Positions 21,201 to 35,402 of a stretch of DNA of 64,000 nucleotides are shown here, piece by piece. Numbering within the stretch: position 1 is the first letter of the stretch; each line of letters begins with the position of its first letter. A program made the position numbers and the translations under genes. Source of the DNA: an uncultured Desulfomicrobium sp. (GTDB taxonomy: Bacteria > Desulfobacterota > Desulfovibrionia > Desulfovibrionales > Desulfomicrobiaceae); NCBI GenBank assembly GCA_937872685.1, contig CALMTS010000309.1:1-64000 (forward strand), written 5' to 3'. The notes beneath the pieces were generated by a model. It had not been told where the DNA came from and searched no databases. It was given only the letters and a program-made list of their open reading frames with translations.

Positions 21201-21443
21201 TACGTCATCCACTACGACCCGTGGTGGAACCCGGCCGTGGAAGACCAGGCCACGGACCGCACGCACCGCATCGGCCAGACGCGCCAGGTCTTCGCCTACA
21301 AGATGATCTGCGAGAACACGGTCGAGGAAAAGATCCTGAAGCTCCAGGAGTCCAAGAAAGGCATCGCGGACTCCATCATCCCGGGCCAGTCGGCCTGGAA
21401 GAGCCTGACCAGGTCCGACCTGGAAATGCTCTTCGAAATCTAG
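18237..21443 (+). CDS. SWIM zinc-finger / SNF2-family helicase
   Basis: SWIM motif CNCQDSFSGICRH; SNF2 motifs ILADEMGLGKTIQTLTFL, DEAQNIKN, CLSGTPIENTL, DPWWNPAVEDQATDRTHRIGQ. Confidence 0.95.
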   Translation: MPNSVEARVQHILHNFLSDNIPEHIRDGAQYLIADGGIQKIDIRRDEESWDVEGQIQGDDFQTYASELGINLDHGSVHSYCNCQDSFSGICRHVAATALGLLSKLDVKHEAEPQPIKSEWKQSFRYFFSTALEPEPGHHYFIYRFFTEPGRLQIEFFRARQNKSGLSTVQNPVTLEQIIRNPDWCEISPELPKVCEQIGQYLDYYGHRVEIPFGLMTWFFWAIKNEYYQLWEESEQPVRIESTPMRLQLRPKFTDDGLIFDIMLGREGKVPFSILNQNVSFYGHLPLWVCLKHSFYPVQTGLRPSLIQELVTSPPVIPHADISEFLDRVWTQIPASDLHGQEEFLERMQPIFVPATYNPKLFLNEEGSLLTLEIQNIYETEHGDISLPGPNQDLQTGSYQFEGKSFLIRRDQEEEEALLTTLMDMNFQPRSSSMWFLEPEEAITFLLDAYPKLVEAYRVYGEKDLTRYKVRLTPPNVVATVETQEEDKWFNLEINVEYDDISVPIDKIWKAWTQGKRYVQLKDGSYTSLPESWLEKLGHKLIALGLDPEKPPKKRFENFEAPVLDKILEDIPETTSDGFWDTLREKINDFQEIKQIEKPKGLSATLRPYQLQGVSYLNFLREYHFGGILADEMGLGKTIQTLTFLQYMKEQGHKGPNLIIVPTSVLPNWEREAQKFVPDMKRLVIYGARRENLFKKIESSELIITTYALLRRDLDELMKFEFNAIILDEAQNIKNPNTITARSVRKMQARFRLCLSGTPIENTLLELWSLFEFLMPGFLGSQASFQKGFVKPIKDGDDDSLGYLKARVKPFILRRTKNEVAKDLPPKVENIYYSALLDDQRDLYAALAKKLKEQVLQDVDEKGIGQSQISILDALLKLRQICCHPRLLKLDMPGFNANLSSGKFEAFKDLVTSIIDDGHKVLVFSQFVQMLHIIRNWLHMVEIPFCYLDGTSKDRFEQVDKFNNTPEIPIFLISLKAGGTGLNLTSADYVIHYDPWWNPAVEDQATDRTHRIGQTRQVFAYKMICENTVEEKILKLQESKKGIADSIIPGQSAWKSLTRSDLEMLFEI

Positions 21444-21450
21444 CCACGAC

Positions 21451-21480
21451 AGCGGGGAAAGAGGCAGCTCTTTCCCCGCT
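21451..21480 (+). terminator. Hairpin after SNF2 gene
   Basis: AGCGGGGAAAGAG-gcag-CTCTTTCCCCGCT. Confidence 0.55.
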
Positions 21481-21499
21481 TCGCTTCCGGGGGATCCGC

Positions 21500-21880
21500 A
21501 TGCTGCATCTCCTGGCCGCCAACGCGGTTCTCCTTGCCCACCTGCTCTTCATCTGTCTGGTCGTCTTCGGATCGCTGGCCGTGCTGCGGCGGCCGCGCTT
21601 CGCGCTGGTGCACATCCCGGCCGCCGTATGGGGATTTCTGGTGGAGGCTTTGGGCTGGTACTGCCCGCTGACGGACCTTGAAAACGAACTTTTGCGCCGG
21701 GCTGGAGAAGCGGGGTACGGGGGCTCGTTCCTGGAGCATTACCTGCTCGCGGCCATCTATCCCGAAGGGCTGACCCGCGGTGTGCAACTGGCCCTTGCGG
21801 CGGCGGTTCTGGTGATCAATGCGGGTATGTACGGCTGGATAGTGACGAGGCTCCTCAGGAACCGGACTTCGCCGCGGTGA
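21500..21880 (+). CDS. DUF2784-like small membrane protein
   Basis: MLHLLAANAVLLAHLLFICLVVFG...WYCPLTDLENELLRRAGEAGYGGSFLEHYLLAAIYPEGL. Confidence 0.85.
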   Translation: MLHLLAANAVLLAHLLFICLVVFGSLAVLRRPRFALVHIPAAVWGFLVEALGWYCPLTDLENELLRRAGEAGYGGSFLEHYLLAAIYPEGLTRGVQLALAAAVLVINAGMYGWIVTRLLRNRTSPR

Positions 21881-22406
21881 GCGAAGGGGGCAGCACGCGC
21901 TGGACCCGCCGGAGCCTTGGCCACCAGTAGGCGTCAAACTCCGATACGGTCACTCCGATGGTCGAGGAGGCGTGCAGGAACCGGCCGCGCCCCACGACCA
22001 CGCCGATGTGGTCCCCGCCCTTGTCGAGGAAATAGACCAGGTCCCCGGGCTGCATCTCCCCCGGCCGCACGCTCTGCCCCATGACACTCTGCGCCCGCGA
22101 GGTGCGGGGCAGCTCCAGGTCGAATGCCTCCCTGAAGACGATCTGCATGAGCCCGGAACAGTCGACGCCGCGGCGGTCGGTGCCGCCGATGCGGTGCGGC
22201 ACGCCTTTCCAGGCTTCATAGCTGGCCAGAAGGACGTCCGAGACCGAAGGAGGAGGGGCTTCCTGGGGAGTTTGAGGAACAGGGGAAGGGGCGGGACGGA
22301 TTACGACCTTGGGCGCGCAGCCGATGGCCAGAAGCAGAAAGCAGGCTGCAAGAAGCAGGAACGGCCGGGTGAAGGGAAAGAGAGCTGGAGTCGAACGCAA
22401 GCGCAT
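21855..22406 (-). CDS. NlpC/P60 (C40) family lipoprotein
   Basis: Lipobox LLLAIGC, catalytic GVDCSGLMQIVF and DHIGVVVGRGRFLHAS. Confidence 0.9.
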   Translation of the reverse strand: MRLRSTPALFPFTRPFLLLAACFLLLAIGCAPKVVIRPAPSPVPQTPQEAPPPSVSDVLLASYEAWKGVPHRIGGTDRRGVDCSGLMQIVFREAFDLELPRTSRAQSVMGQSVRPGEMQPGDLVYFLDKGGDHIGVVVGRGRFLHASSTIGVTVSEFDAYWWPRLRRVQRVLPPSLTAAKSGS

Positions 22407-22463
22407 ACCCGTTTTCCCATGACCCGCCGCAAGGACGGGTTTGCAGGTCCTGGAGGAGGACGG

Positions 22464-23207
22464 TCAGCTGCCCTTTCGGGCCTGCGCGTCCTGCTCGTTC
22501 ACGTCCAGAATGCGCCGGACGCGGATGAGCCGCTTGGACCAGTAGCTGTCGAATTTTGAGAGGGTCACGCCCTTGCGCCGCGAGGCGTGGACGAACTCCT
22601 GGTCGTTGACGGCCACGCCGACATGCTTGCGGCCACGGTCGATGAAATACAGCAAGTCGCCGGGGCGGATGTCGCCGCGCGGGACGGATTCGCCAAGACG
22701 GGCCTGATCGCTGGAAACCCGCGGAAGATCGACCTCGAATGCATCACGGAAAATGGCCTGGACCAGGCCCGAACAATCCACGCCGCGATAGTCCGTGCCG
22801 CCGGAGCGGTACCTGACGCCGCGCCAGTCGTCATACTGCGCCAGGACGATATCACTCACGGAAGGGACCGCTTCGACATTTTCGAGGGTTTCGCATGGAG
22901 CCGGCGCACTTGCGGATTCAGCGGCGTCGATGTCCGAATCCACGGACATGTCGTCCAGAAGATTTCCTTGGTCATCAAAAACGACGGAAAAGTCGTCTTC
23001 ACGGTATGGGGAGGGGGCGGGAACGTTTTCCTGGGAGGCCGCAGGCGGACAGGACTCGGGCTGGACGGAGGTCTGCATGATGGTTGCGGATGCCGGCGCA
23101 ACAGGCTTGGGGGTGCATCCGCCCCCGGCAAGCGCAACCAGGAAGAGGAGCCCGCACAGAACCGGCAACCAGCCAATCGGGCCTTGCCCACGCTGTCGAA
23201 AACCCAT
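22464..23207 (-). CDS. NlpC/P60 (C40) family lipoprotein
   Basis: Lipobox ALAGGGC, GVDCSGLVQAIF, KHVGVAVNDQEFVHAS. Confidence 0.9.
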   Translation of the reverse strand: MGFRQRGQGPIGWLPVLCGLLFLVALAGGGCTPKPVAPASATIMQTSVQPESCPPAASQENVPAPSPYREDDFSVVFDDQGNLLDDMSVDSDIDAAESASAPAPCETLENVEAVPSVSDIVLAQYDDWRGVRYRSGGTDYRGVDCSGLVQAIFRDAFEVDLPRVSSDQARLGESVPRGDIRPGDLLYFIDRGRKHVGVAVNDQEFVHASRRKGVTLSKFDSYWSKRLIRVRRILDVNEQDAQARKGS

Positions 23208-23323
23208 AGCTTCCCCTCCTGTCCCGTTATTTTGACACGTACGTACACGACGAAAACCACTGCGTCAAAACCTTGTGAGCAACGTTCACCTCGCACGGAA
23301 CTTGCAGTTACCGGAGCCGCTCC

Positions 23324-24481
23324 ATGCGCCCATCAACCCGTTTGATCCACCCTCCGCAGCAGACCGTCCCGCAGGCCCGCACCGTGAATCCCCCCATCCA
23401 GCGCGGCTCCACGGTGCTTTTCGACAACCACTCCGACTTTCTCCTTGCCGGCCGGGGGGAATTCGGCGGCATCACCTACGGCACGGACCGCCTGCCCCAG
23501 CAGCGCATCCTGGAAGACGCCCTGCGGAACCTGGAAAAGGCGGCCCTGACCCGTGTGTTCCCGTCGGGCATCAGCGCCATCGGCGAGACCCTCATGGCCT
23601 TTGTCCGCTCCGGCGACCACGTTCTGGTCTGCGACAACGCCTACGGTCCCACGACACGCTTCTGTCATGACGTGCTCGGAAAATTCGGGGTGCGCTGCGA
23701 CGCCCTCCCGCCCGATGCCGGCGCCAACGTCACGGACTTCCTACGCCCCGAGACCCGCCTCATCTTCCTGGAGTCGCCAGGCTCCATCACCTTCGAAATC
23801 CAGGACATCCCGGCCATCACCGCCGTCGCCCGCCGGCGCGGCATCGTCACCGTCCTCGACAACACCTGGGCCACCCCACTTTTCCTGGACCCTTTCGCAC
23901 TTGGTGTCGATGTATCGATCCAGTCCGTGACCAAATACATCTGCGGGCACTCTGACCTGCTCATGGGCTCGGCCTCGGCCACCGCCGACCACGCCGAAAC
24001 CCTGGCGAAGTTCTACGCCTGCCGCGAGATCTACGCCTCGCCAGAGGACTGCCAGCTCGCCCTGCGGGGCCTGCGGACCCTGACCGTGCGCATGCGCGAG
24101 CACGAGGCTTCGGCCCTGACCGTGGCCAGGGCCCTGGCCGAACACCCGCTGGTGGACACGGTCCTGCACCCGGCCCTGCCCTCCCATCCCCAGCACGCGT
24201 TGTGGAAGCGGGATTTCAGCGGTTCCTCGGGCCTCTTCGCCTTCACGCTCAAGACGGAGCACCCCGACAGCGCCATGAGCCGCTTCATCGACAGCCTGGA
24301 ACTCTTCGGCATTGGCTACAGTTGGGGAGGGTTCGCAAGCCTCGTCACCACGGGCCGGCCCGAACGGCGTTTCGCCGGGCCGCTGCACGGCAGGACGCTG
24401 GTGAGGCTGAACATCGGCCTGGAAGACCCCCAGGACCTCGTGGACGACTTGCGGCAGGGGCTCTCACGCCTGGCGGACTGA
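23324..24481 (+). CDS. metC: Cystathionine beta-lyase
   Basis: Cys/Met metabolism PLP enzyme: DNTWATPLFLDPFALGVDVSIQSVTKYICGHSDLLMG. Confidence 0.92.
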   Translation: MRPSTRLIHPPQQTVPQARTVNPPIQRGSTVLFDNHSDFLLAGRGEFGGITYGTDRLPQQRILEDALRNLEKAALTRVFPSGISAIGETLMAFVRSGDHVLVCDNAYGPTTRFCHDVLGKFGVRCDALPPDAGANVTDFLRPETRLIFLESPGSITFEIQDIPAITAVARRRGIVTVLDNTWATPLFLDPFALGVDVSIQSVTKYICGHSDLLMGSASATADHAETLAKFYACREIYASPEDCQLALRGLRTLTVRMREHEASALTVARALAEHPLVDTVLHPALPSHPQHALWKRDFSGSSGLFAFTLKTEHPDSAMSRFIDSLELFGIGYSWGGFASLVTTGRPERRFAGPLHGRTLVRLNIGLEDPQDLVDDLRQGLSRLAD

Positions 24482-24499
24482 CTCAACCCCGGAGGAATC

Positions 24500-24946
24500 A
24501 TGAAATATTCACAGGCACGTCAGGGACGGGTTTTCGTCATCCGCCTTGAGGACGGCGACATCGTCCATGAAGAGATCGAACGGCTGGCCCGGGAAGAAGG
24601 GGTGAACGCCGGATTTCTGACCATACTGGGCGGCGCCGACGGCGGGAGCGCCCTGGTCGTGGGACCGGAAAGGAGCCGGGGCGTCTCGCCGGTCACGCCC
24701 ATGCGACACACCCTCGACGACGCCCACGAAGTGGCCGGCACGGGAACCATCTTTCCCGACGAGACGGGCCGCCCGGTATTGCACATGCACATGGCCTGCG
24801 GCCGCGAAGCCTCGACGGTGACGGGCTGCATCCGTGACGGCGTCCGGGTCTGGCAGGTGATGGAGGCGGTGCTGGTGGAGCTTCTCGACACCACGGCGTC
24901 GCGGGTCCTCGAACCCGAGACCGGCTTCAAGCTCCTGCGCCCGTAG
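24500..24946 (+). CDS. PPC domain (DUF296) DNA-binding-type protein
   Basis: DGDIVHEEIERLAREEGVNAGFLTILGGADG ... PVLHMHMACGRE HxH motif. Confidence 0.85.
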   Translation: MKYSQARQGRVFVIRLEDGDIVHEEIERLAREEGVNAGFLTILGGADGGSALVVGPERSRGVSPVTPMRHTLDDAHEVAGTGTIFPDETGRPVLHMHMACGREASTVTGCIRDGVRVWQVMEAVLVELLDTTASRVLEPETGFKLLRP

Positions 24947-24967
24947 TCCGCCGGACGCGCCATGCAC

Positions 24968-25000
24968 AAGGCCGGCCCCGGTTATCGCGGGGACGGCCTT
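24968..25000 (+). terminator. Hairpin terminator candidate
   Basis: AAGGCCGGCCCCG / CGGGGACGGCCTT downstream of the PPC gene. Confidence 0.6.
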
Positions 25001-25078
25001 GACTTCGGGCTCCGTTGTCCGGACCCGAACCGTGAGGGAACCGGAGCGCATTTCTCCGGCCCGCCCTGCGGCACGTTT

Positions 25079-26203
25079 CTAATCCACGTACTCGCGCTGG
25101 TTCTGTCCCAGCAGGCAGAACACCTCGTAGCTGATGGTCCCCCACCACCCGGCCAACTCCTCGACGCTGATGGCGTTCGCACCCTGCCCGCCGAGCATGT
25201 GGACCTCGTCCCCGACCACGGCCTCCGGGGCGGGGCCGAGATCCACGGCGGTCAACTGCATGCAGACCCGGCCCAGGACATCGACGCGCCGCCCGCGCAC
25301 GAGCATCTGCGCCTTCGAGGACAGACCCCTGGAGTAGTTGTCCGCATACCCGGCGGCAATGATGCCGATGCGCATTTCGCGCTCCGCCGTGAACGTACGA
25401 CCGTAGCTCACGCTCTGGCCGGCCGGGATGGTCCGCACCTGCACCAGACGGCTGACGACGTCCATGCCCTGCCGCAAGCCCTGGCCCAGGGCGGCCCGGG
25501 ACGTGCCGTGAAAAGGGTTGCCCCCGTACAGGGAGATGCCCGGCCGCTGCAGGTCGTGGTGGGTCCGGGGGTGGCCGAAGATGGCCCCGGAGTTGGCCAG
25601 GCTGCCCTGCACGCCGAGTCCGCGCGCATGCAGGGCATGCAGGATACCCTCGAACCGCTGGGCCTGCTCCTGCACGTACTCGTCCTGGGCCGGGTCGTCG
25701 GCCGTAGCCAGGTGCGAGCAGGCCATGACGGGGCGGACGTGGGTCAGTCCGTCCAGCGTGTCGGCCACGGAGCCGGCCTCGTCAGCGCTGAAACCGAGCC
25801 GGGACATGCCCGTGTCGAACTTGAGGGCGACCCGCACCGGAACACCCGCCTTTCCGGCGGCCTCCTCCAGGAGCAGGAGCTGTTCGGTGGAACCGGCAAA
25901 GGGGATGATGTCGTGTTCGCAGACCAGCGCGTAATCCGCCGCGTCGATGGGCCCGAGCAGCGAAAGCACCTCGGACTCGGGCGTCGTGTCCTTGAGCACG
26001 GCGGCTTCTCCCACGGTCCCGGCGGCCATGGTCCTTGCCCCTGCGGCGAAGAACGCCCTGGCTACTTCGCGTATGCCGTGCCCGTAGGCGTCGGACTTGA
26101 TGACCGGCGCAGGGTTGGAGGCACGGGTGCGGATCAGCGCGTAATTGTCCGTCAGCGCCCGCAGCCGGATGCGCGTGCGCACATGATTGTACCAGATGCT
26201 CAT
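25079..26203 (-). CDS. alr: Alanine racemase
   Basis: VIKSDAYGHGIREVAR PLP lysine motif, SYGRTFTAEREMRIGIIAAGYADNYSRGLS. Confidence 0.94.
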   Translation of the reverse strand: MSIWYNHVRTRIRLRALTDNYALIRTRASNPAPVIKSDAYGHGIREVARAFFAAGARTMAAGTVGEAAVLKDTTPESEVLSLLGPIDAADYALVCEHDIIPFAGSTEQLLLLEEAAGKAGVPVRVALKFDTGMSRLGFSADEAGSVADTLDGLTHVRPVMACSHLATADDPAQDEYVQEQAQRFEGILHALHARGLGVQGSLANSGAIFGHPRTHHDLQRPGISLYGGNPFHGTSRAALGQGLRQGMDVVSRLVQVRTIPAGQSVSYGRTFTAEREMRIGIIAAGYADNYSRGLSSKAQMLVRGRRVDVLGRVCMQLTAVDLGPAPEAVVGDEVHMLGGQGANAISVEELAGWWGTISYEVFCLLGQNQREYVD

Positions 26204-26230
26204 TGGTGTATCCTCAAAATGGTGAGCGGG

Positions 26231-27565
<1,335 letters not shown>

Positions 27566-27619
27566 CGCACGTTCTCCTTAAAGTGCCAGGCTACGCGGAT
27601 GCGGAGGGCCCGCCTGCGC

Positions 27620-28081
27620 TCATTCGTCCTCGAAGGTGATGACGATGTTCCTGTTCTCTGGCCGTGGGGGGCGCTTGGGGACAAGGATATGCAGCAGCCC
27701 GGCCTTCATCCTGGCTTCCACGGCGGAGGGGTCGACCTCCACCGGCAGGACGAAACGGCGGGAAAAACAGCCGTAGGAACGCTCCATGCTTTGGAAAGCC
27801 GCACCGGCGAAGCCCTCCGGCGGCTTGCGCTCGCCGAAGACGGCCACCTCGTTGCCGTGCACCTCCAGCGACACGTCTTCCCGTTCAAGGCCGGGCAGTT
27901 CCACGAGGATGAGGAAAACCTCGTCCGTCTCGACGACGTCGGCCAGGGGCCGGAACTGCCCCAGCTTTCTGACGCCCGCGGAAAAGGGGGACGGACAGAC
28001 CGAATCCTCGACCAGCCGCTTCATGTCTTCCTTCAAACACTCCATCTCTAGCCAGGGATCCCAGGGAAAAAGCTTAGCCAT
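27620..28081 (-). CDS. Hsp20/alpha-crystallin family protein
   Basis: PLADVVETDEVFLILVELPGLEREDVSLEVHGNEVAVFGERK ... KAGLLHILVPKR. Confidence 0.92.
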   Translation of the reverse strand: MAKLFPWDPWLEMECLKEDMKRLVEDSVCPSPFSAGVRKLGQFRPLADVVETDEVFLILVELPGLEREDVSLEVHGNEVAVFGERKPPEGFAGAAFQSMERSYGCFSRRFVLPVEVDPSAVEARMKAGLLHILVPKRPPRPENRNIVITFEDE

Positions 28082-28149
28082 ACCTCACCATTGCCCACTC
28101 GGTTGAACCAGGCATTCCATGCGGACCGCGATACGGGCCGCGGAACGCG

Positions 28150-28611
28150 TCAAAAGAAAATATATGCGCCAAGCGCCGCAAGGCCAAGGGCCACGGCCGC
28201 GATCACCCACGCCTTGCTGCCCTCGCGGCCCACGAACATGGCGCTGCCCACCTGTGAACTCCGAAAATTCTCGTTCTGGGCCTGGGCCAGGCGGCGCAGT
28301 TCGTCGACCTCGGCCTCATCCTGCAACTCCTGCCCCCTGTTCCGCCTGCGCACCTCTTCCATGGCCAGGGCGTAGACCACGCCGCATTTGGGGCACTCGT
28401 AGGGGGAAGCGAAATCATCGTCGCCCGGGCGGCGCTCGTAGGCGCACTTGGGGCATTTCTCGAGCCGCAGCTTGAGGTTCAGCGGGATGACCGCCGGGTC
28501 TTCGGATTCGGGAATCCCGACAGTATTTGGCGAGGATGTCTCGATGCCCGCAGCGCCCGTTTCGGGCGTTTCGGACTCGGGAATCCCGGTGTTTTCCTTT
28601 GAATCTTCCAT
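28150..28611 (-). CDS. Zinc-ribbon protein with C-terminal transmembrane helix
   Basis: CPKCAYERRPGDDDFASPYECPKCGVVYA and hydrophobic C-terminus AWVIAAVALGLAALGAYIFF. Confidence 0.75.
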   Translation of the reverse strand: MEDSKENTGIPESETPETGAAGIETSSPNTVGIPESEDPAVIPLNLKLRLEKCPKCAYERRPGDDDFASPYECPKCGVVYALAMEEVRRRNRGQELQDEAEVDELRRLAQAQNENFRSSQVGSAMFVGREGSKAWVIAAVALGLAALGAYIFF

Positions 28612-28614
28612 GCG

Positions 28615-30924
28615 CTACTCTGCCAGGGTCACTTTCTGCAGTTGCAGGATGTCGATGTCGCCCTTGAATATCTTGGCGATGCCATCCTGATACAAGGTCC
28701 GCATCCCTTGTTCAATGGCCATGTGGGCGATCTCCTCGGCCGTCAGCCTGCGGGAGATGGCCTTGCGGATCTCCGGGGTGGCCACGAGCAACTCGTGGAT
28801 GCCGGTGCGGCCGCGGTAGCCGGTCATGGAGCATCGGCCGCAGCCCTTGGCCTTGTAGACTTTGGCGCCCTCGCGCTGCAGGCCAAGTTCCGGAAAGTAT
28901 TTCGAACCGTACTGCTGCACCAGGTACTCCCACTCCTCGTCGGAAGGAGTGTGGGCCTCCCGGCACTGCGGACACAGGGTCTTGACCAGGCGCTGGGCCA
29001 GGATGCCGTGCAGGGCCTCGGAGAAGTTCAACGACTCGATGCCCATCTCCAGAAGACGGGTCACGGTCTCGGCGGCGGAGTTGGTGTGCAGGGTGGAGAA
29101 GACCATGTGGCCTGTCAGCGACGCCTCCACGCCGATCTGGGCGGTCTGGAGGTCTCGCATTTCGCCGACGAGGATGACGTCGGGGTCGGCACGCAGGAGG
29201 GAGCGCATGATGCGGGGGAAATCAAGCCCGATGGCGCTCTCGACCTGCACCTGCTGCAGGCCCGGCTGGGTGATCTCGACGGGGTCCTCGACGGTCCAGA
29301 TCTTCTTGTCCGGGGTGTTGATGCGGGCCAGGATGGAGTGCAGCGTCGTGGTCTTGCCCGACCCGGTGGGGCCGACCACCAGAAAGATGCCGTGGGGCTT
29401 GAGCATGAGACGCTCGATCTGCGCAGCGTTGGCCTCGCTCAGGTTGAGCTTGTCGAAAGGCATGGCGCGTCCCGAGGAGAGCATGCGCAGCACCGCGCTC
29501 TCGCCGTACACGGTGGGCAACGTGGCGATGCGCAGCTCGAGCTCGCGGCCCTTGAAACGCACCTTGGCCTTGCCGTCCTGGGGCAGGCGGCGTTCGGAGA
29601 TGTTCAGGTTGGAAAGAATCTTGATGCGCGAGATCACCGGCTTGATGATGCTCTCCGGCACGGACAGGACGCGCTCGCAGGACCCGTCGATACGCATGCG
29701 CACGACGCCCGGACGCCCCGGCCGTGACGGCTCGATGTGGATGTCCGAGGCGCCGGCCTTGTGGGCGTGCATGATGATCTTGTTCACGAAGCGCACCGCG
29801 AGCTGGCGGCTCTCCTGGGAGATGTCCTCCTCCTCTATCTGGGTGACCTCCAACCCCTCCTCGGCGACCTCTTCGAGATCGGCCAGGGTTTCGGACAGAT
29901 CCTCGCCGAAATCCTCCTCGTCGAAAACGTCTTCCTGCTCATCCTCCTCATCATGCTGCGGTTCGAACTTCGCCTTGGCGCTCCCTCCGTTCTTCGGCAA
30001 CTGGCTGCGGTCGCCGAGAAAGGCCAGAATCTCTTCGGCCAGTCCCACCTTGAACTCATATTCCGCGACATTCATGATCCGGCGAATCTCTTCGAGCTTC
30101 TCGGAATCGTGGGGGTTGTGCACCAGAACCACGGCCTTGTCGCCCCGGACCTGCAGAGGCACCCAGAGATTGTTGAGCAGATACTGCCGGTTGATGCCTT
30201 TGAGGTTCTGCTCGGAGACGGGGTTGTCGTGGTAACGGACAAATGGGGTCTGATAATAGAGTTCCAGGGAAGAGCCGATGTCGTCGGGCTTGACCCCGTA
30301 GTCGTACTGCAGGAGCCGCGACGCGGAAACGCCGCGCTTGGTCGAGCGGGACAGGACGTCGTCGAGCTGCTGCCTCGTCACCAGCCCCCTGTAGACCAGA
30401 TTCTCGTAAGGGCCCTTGGGCAGGTTGCGTTCCTCGTACATCTTCTGGCCCATGATGCTGACGATGAGCCGGCAGAACGCCTCGTCCTCGCGGGTGAACG
30501 CCCCGCCTTTCTTGTTCAGCAGCTGCAGGACGCCGAGCATTGAATCTTCGTGCTGAATGGGCATGGAGATGAGGTTCACCGTTTCGAACCCGATCAGCTT
30601 GTCGTACTCGCGGTCGAAGCGCAGGCTCGGATGCACGGCCTGCAGGTCGGCCGCCTCGATGCCCTTGAGGATGAGCGGGAGCTGGGACATGGCGGTGTAG
30701 CCGGCCACGCTCGATGCGGAGACAGGCAGGCGGATCTCACCCGGGCGGCCGTCCTTCAGAACCACGGAGAACAGTTCGGAATTCTTTTCGTCGCTCCTGT
30801 AGAGGCGTATCTGCTCCACCTGGAAAAGCGCCTTCAGATCGGGAAGGCACTTGTTCCAGGCCATTTCGAAGGCCTGTGCCTCCTGGAATATGTTCTTGAT
30901 GGCAATGAGTTGTGTCTTGGGCAT
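28615..30924 (-). CDS. GspE/PilB-family ATPase with N-terminal GAF-like and MshEN-like domains
   Basis: Walker A VVGPTGSGKTTTLHSIL, DPVEITQPGLQQVQV, LRADPDVILVGEMRD, C4 zinc site CPQC/CGRC; GAF-like N-terminus. Confidence 0.93.
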   Translation of the reverse strand: MPKTQLIAIKNIFQEAQAFEMAWNKCLPDLKALFQVEQIRLYRSDEKNSELFSVVLKDGRPGEIRLPVSASSVAGYTAMSQLPLILKGIEAADLQAVHPSLRFDREYDKLIGFETVNLISMPIQHEDSMLGVLQLLNKKGGAFTREDEAFCRLIVSIMGQKMYEERNLPKGPYENLVYRGLVTRQQLDDVLSRSTKRGVSASRLLQYDYGVKPDDIGSSLELYYQTPFVRYHDNPVSEQNLKGINRQYLLNNLWVPLQVRGDKAVVLVHNPHDSEKLEEIRRIMNVAEYEFKVGLAEEILAFLGDRSQLPKNGGSAKAKFEPQHDEEDEQEDVFDEEDFGEDLSETLADLEEVAEEGLEVTQIEEEDISQESRQLAVRFVNKIIMHAHKAGASDIHIEPSRPGRPGVVRMRIDGSCERVLSVPESIIKPVISRIKILSNLNISERRLPQDGKAKVRFKGRELELRIATLPTVYGESAVLRMLSSGRAMPFDKLNLSEANAAQIERLMLKPHGIFLVVGPTGSGKTTTLHSILARINTPDKKIWTVEDPVEITQPGLQQVQVESAIGLDFPRIMRSLLRADPDVILVGEMRDLQTAQIGVEASLTGHMVFSTLHTNSAAETVTRLLEMGIESLNFSEALHGILAQRLVKTLCPQCREAHTPSDEEWEYLVQQYGSKYFPELGLQREGAKVYKAKGCGRCSMTGYRGRTGIHELLVATPEIRKAISRRLTAEEIAHMAIEQGMRTLYQDGIAKIFKGDIDILQLQKVTLAE

Positions 30925-30967
30925 CCTGCAACCTCGTGTCAGCCGGCTGGAAGTGGGAATCAAACAG

Positions 30968-31001
30968 AAAACGGGACCGGGAGATCATGTTCCGGTCCCG
31001 T
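30968..31001 (-). terminator. Rho-independent terminator between response regulator and gspE-like gene
   Basis: ACGGGACCGG / CCGGTCCCGT with minus-strand TTTTCTGTTT. Confidence 0.8.
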
Positions 31002-31026
31002 GCAACATGCAATCATGCCTCCGGAC

Positions 31027-31541
31027 TCAATCCAGGAACGAGGGGGCGGCGCCGGCGCTGCTGTGCTCTCGCATGGCCCTGATCTTCATGATCAATTCGT
31101 TACGCTGCTGTTTGTAGATATAGCGTTCGGAGTGGCAGCGGATGCGCGCGATGAGCTCGGGCTTGTCCGGCAGCTTGATCATGTAGTCGTTGGCGCCCAG
31201 GGCCAGGGCCTTCTTCTTCAGTTCAGGCTCTTCCCGGGCCGAGAGCACGATGAGCGGGACTTCGCTGAAGTCCTCGCTGCTCTTGAAAAACTTGACCATG
31301 GTCAGTCCGTTCACGCCGGGCATGACCAGGTCGAGCATGATCACCGTGGGCTGCGCCGAGATGGCGGTTTCCAGGGCTTTGTCCGGTTCCTTGCAGTAAT
31401 TGAAGGTGATGTCCGTTTCCGTGGAGAGCTTGATGCGCATGGCTTCTCCGATCAGGAATTCATCATCAATGAGCAGAACAGAAATCGGAATCTTGGTAAC
31501 GTATTTCTCTGCAATCGCGTTGATATCTTGAATGTACATAC

Positions 31542-31545
<4 letters not shown>
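31027..31545 (-). CDS. REC-domain response regulator with C-terminal helical tail, no output domain
   Basis: VLLIDDEFLIGEAMR, VIMLDLVMPGVNGLTMVKFF, PLIVLSAREEPELKKKALALGANDYMIK. Confidence 0.92.
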
Positions 31546-35333
<3,788 letters not shown>

Positions 35334-35402
35334 ATCCTACTCGCGCGGCCTGCCGCGGACGGCAGGGGCAAAGGTTCACAGGATGGTTTCGGGCCGGCAC
35401 GA

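Noticed and set aside
18588-21266. 892-aa minus-strand ORF opposite the SNF2 helicase
   Set aside because: Antisense shadow ORF rich in V/L/G/D/Q with no domain motif; plus-strand SNF2 motifs are unambiguous.
18237-21443. SWIM-SNF2 helicase as an anti-phage defence system
   Set aside because: No nuclease, methyltransferase, PLD or other defence partner adjacent; SWIM-SNF2 proteins are widespread housekeeping-type genes, so a defence call is not supported.
23291-23306. Sigma-54-like TCGCAC-GGAAC-TTGCA just before metC
   Set aside because: One mismatch at a key -24 position, and the predicted start site would fall inside the RBS, 8 nt from the ATG; probably chance.
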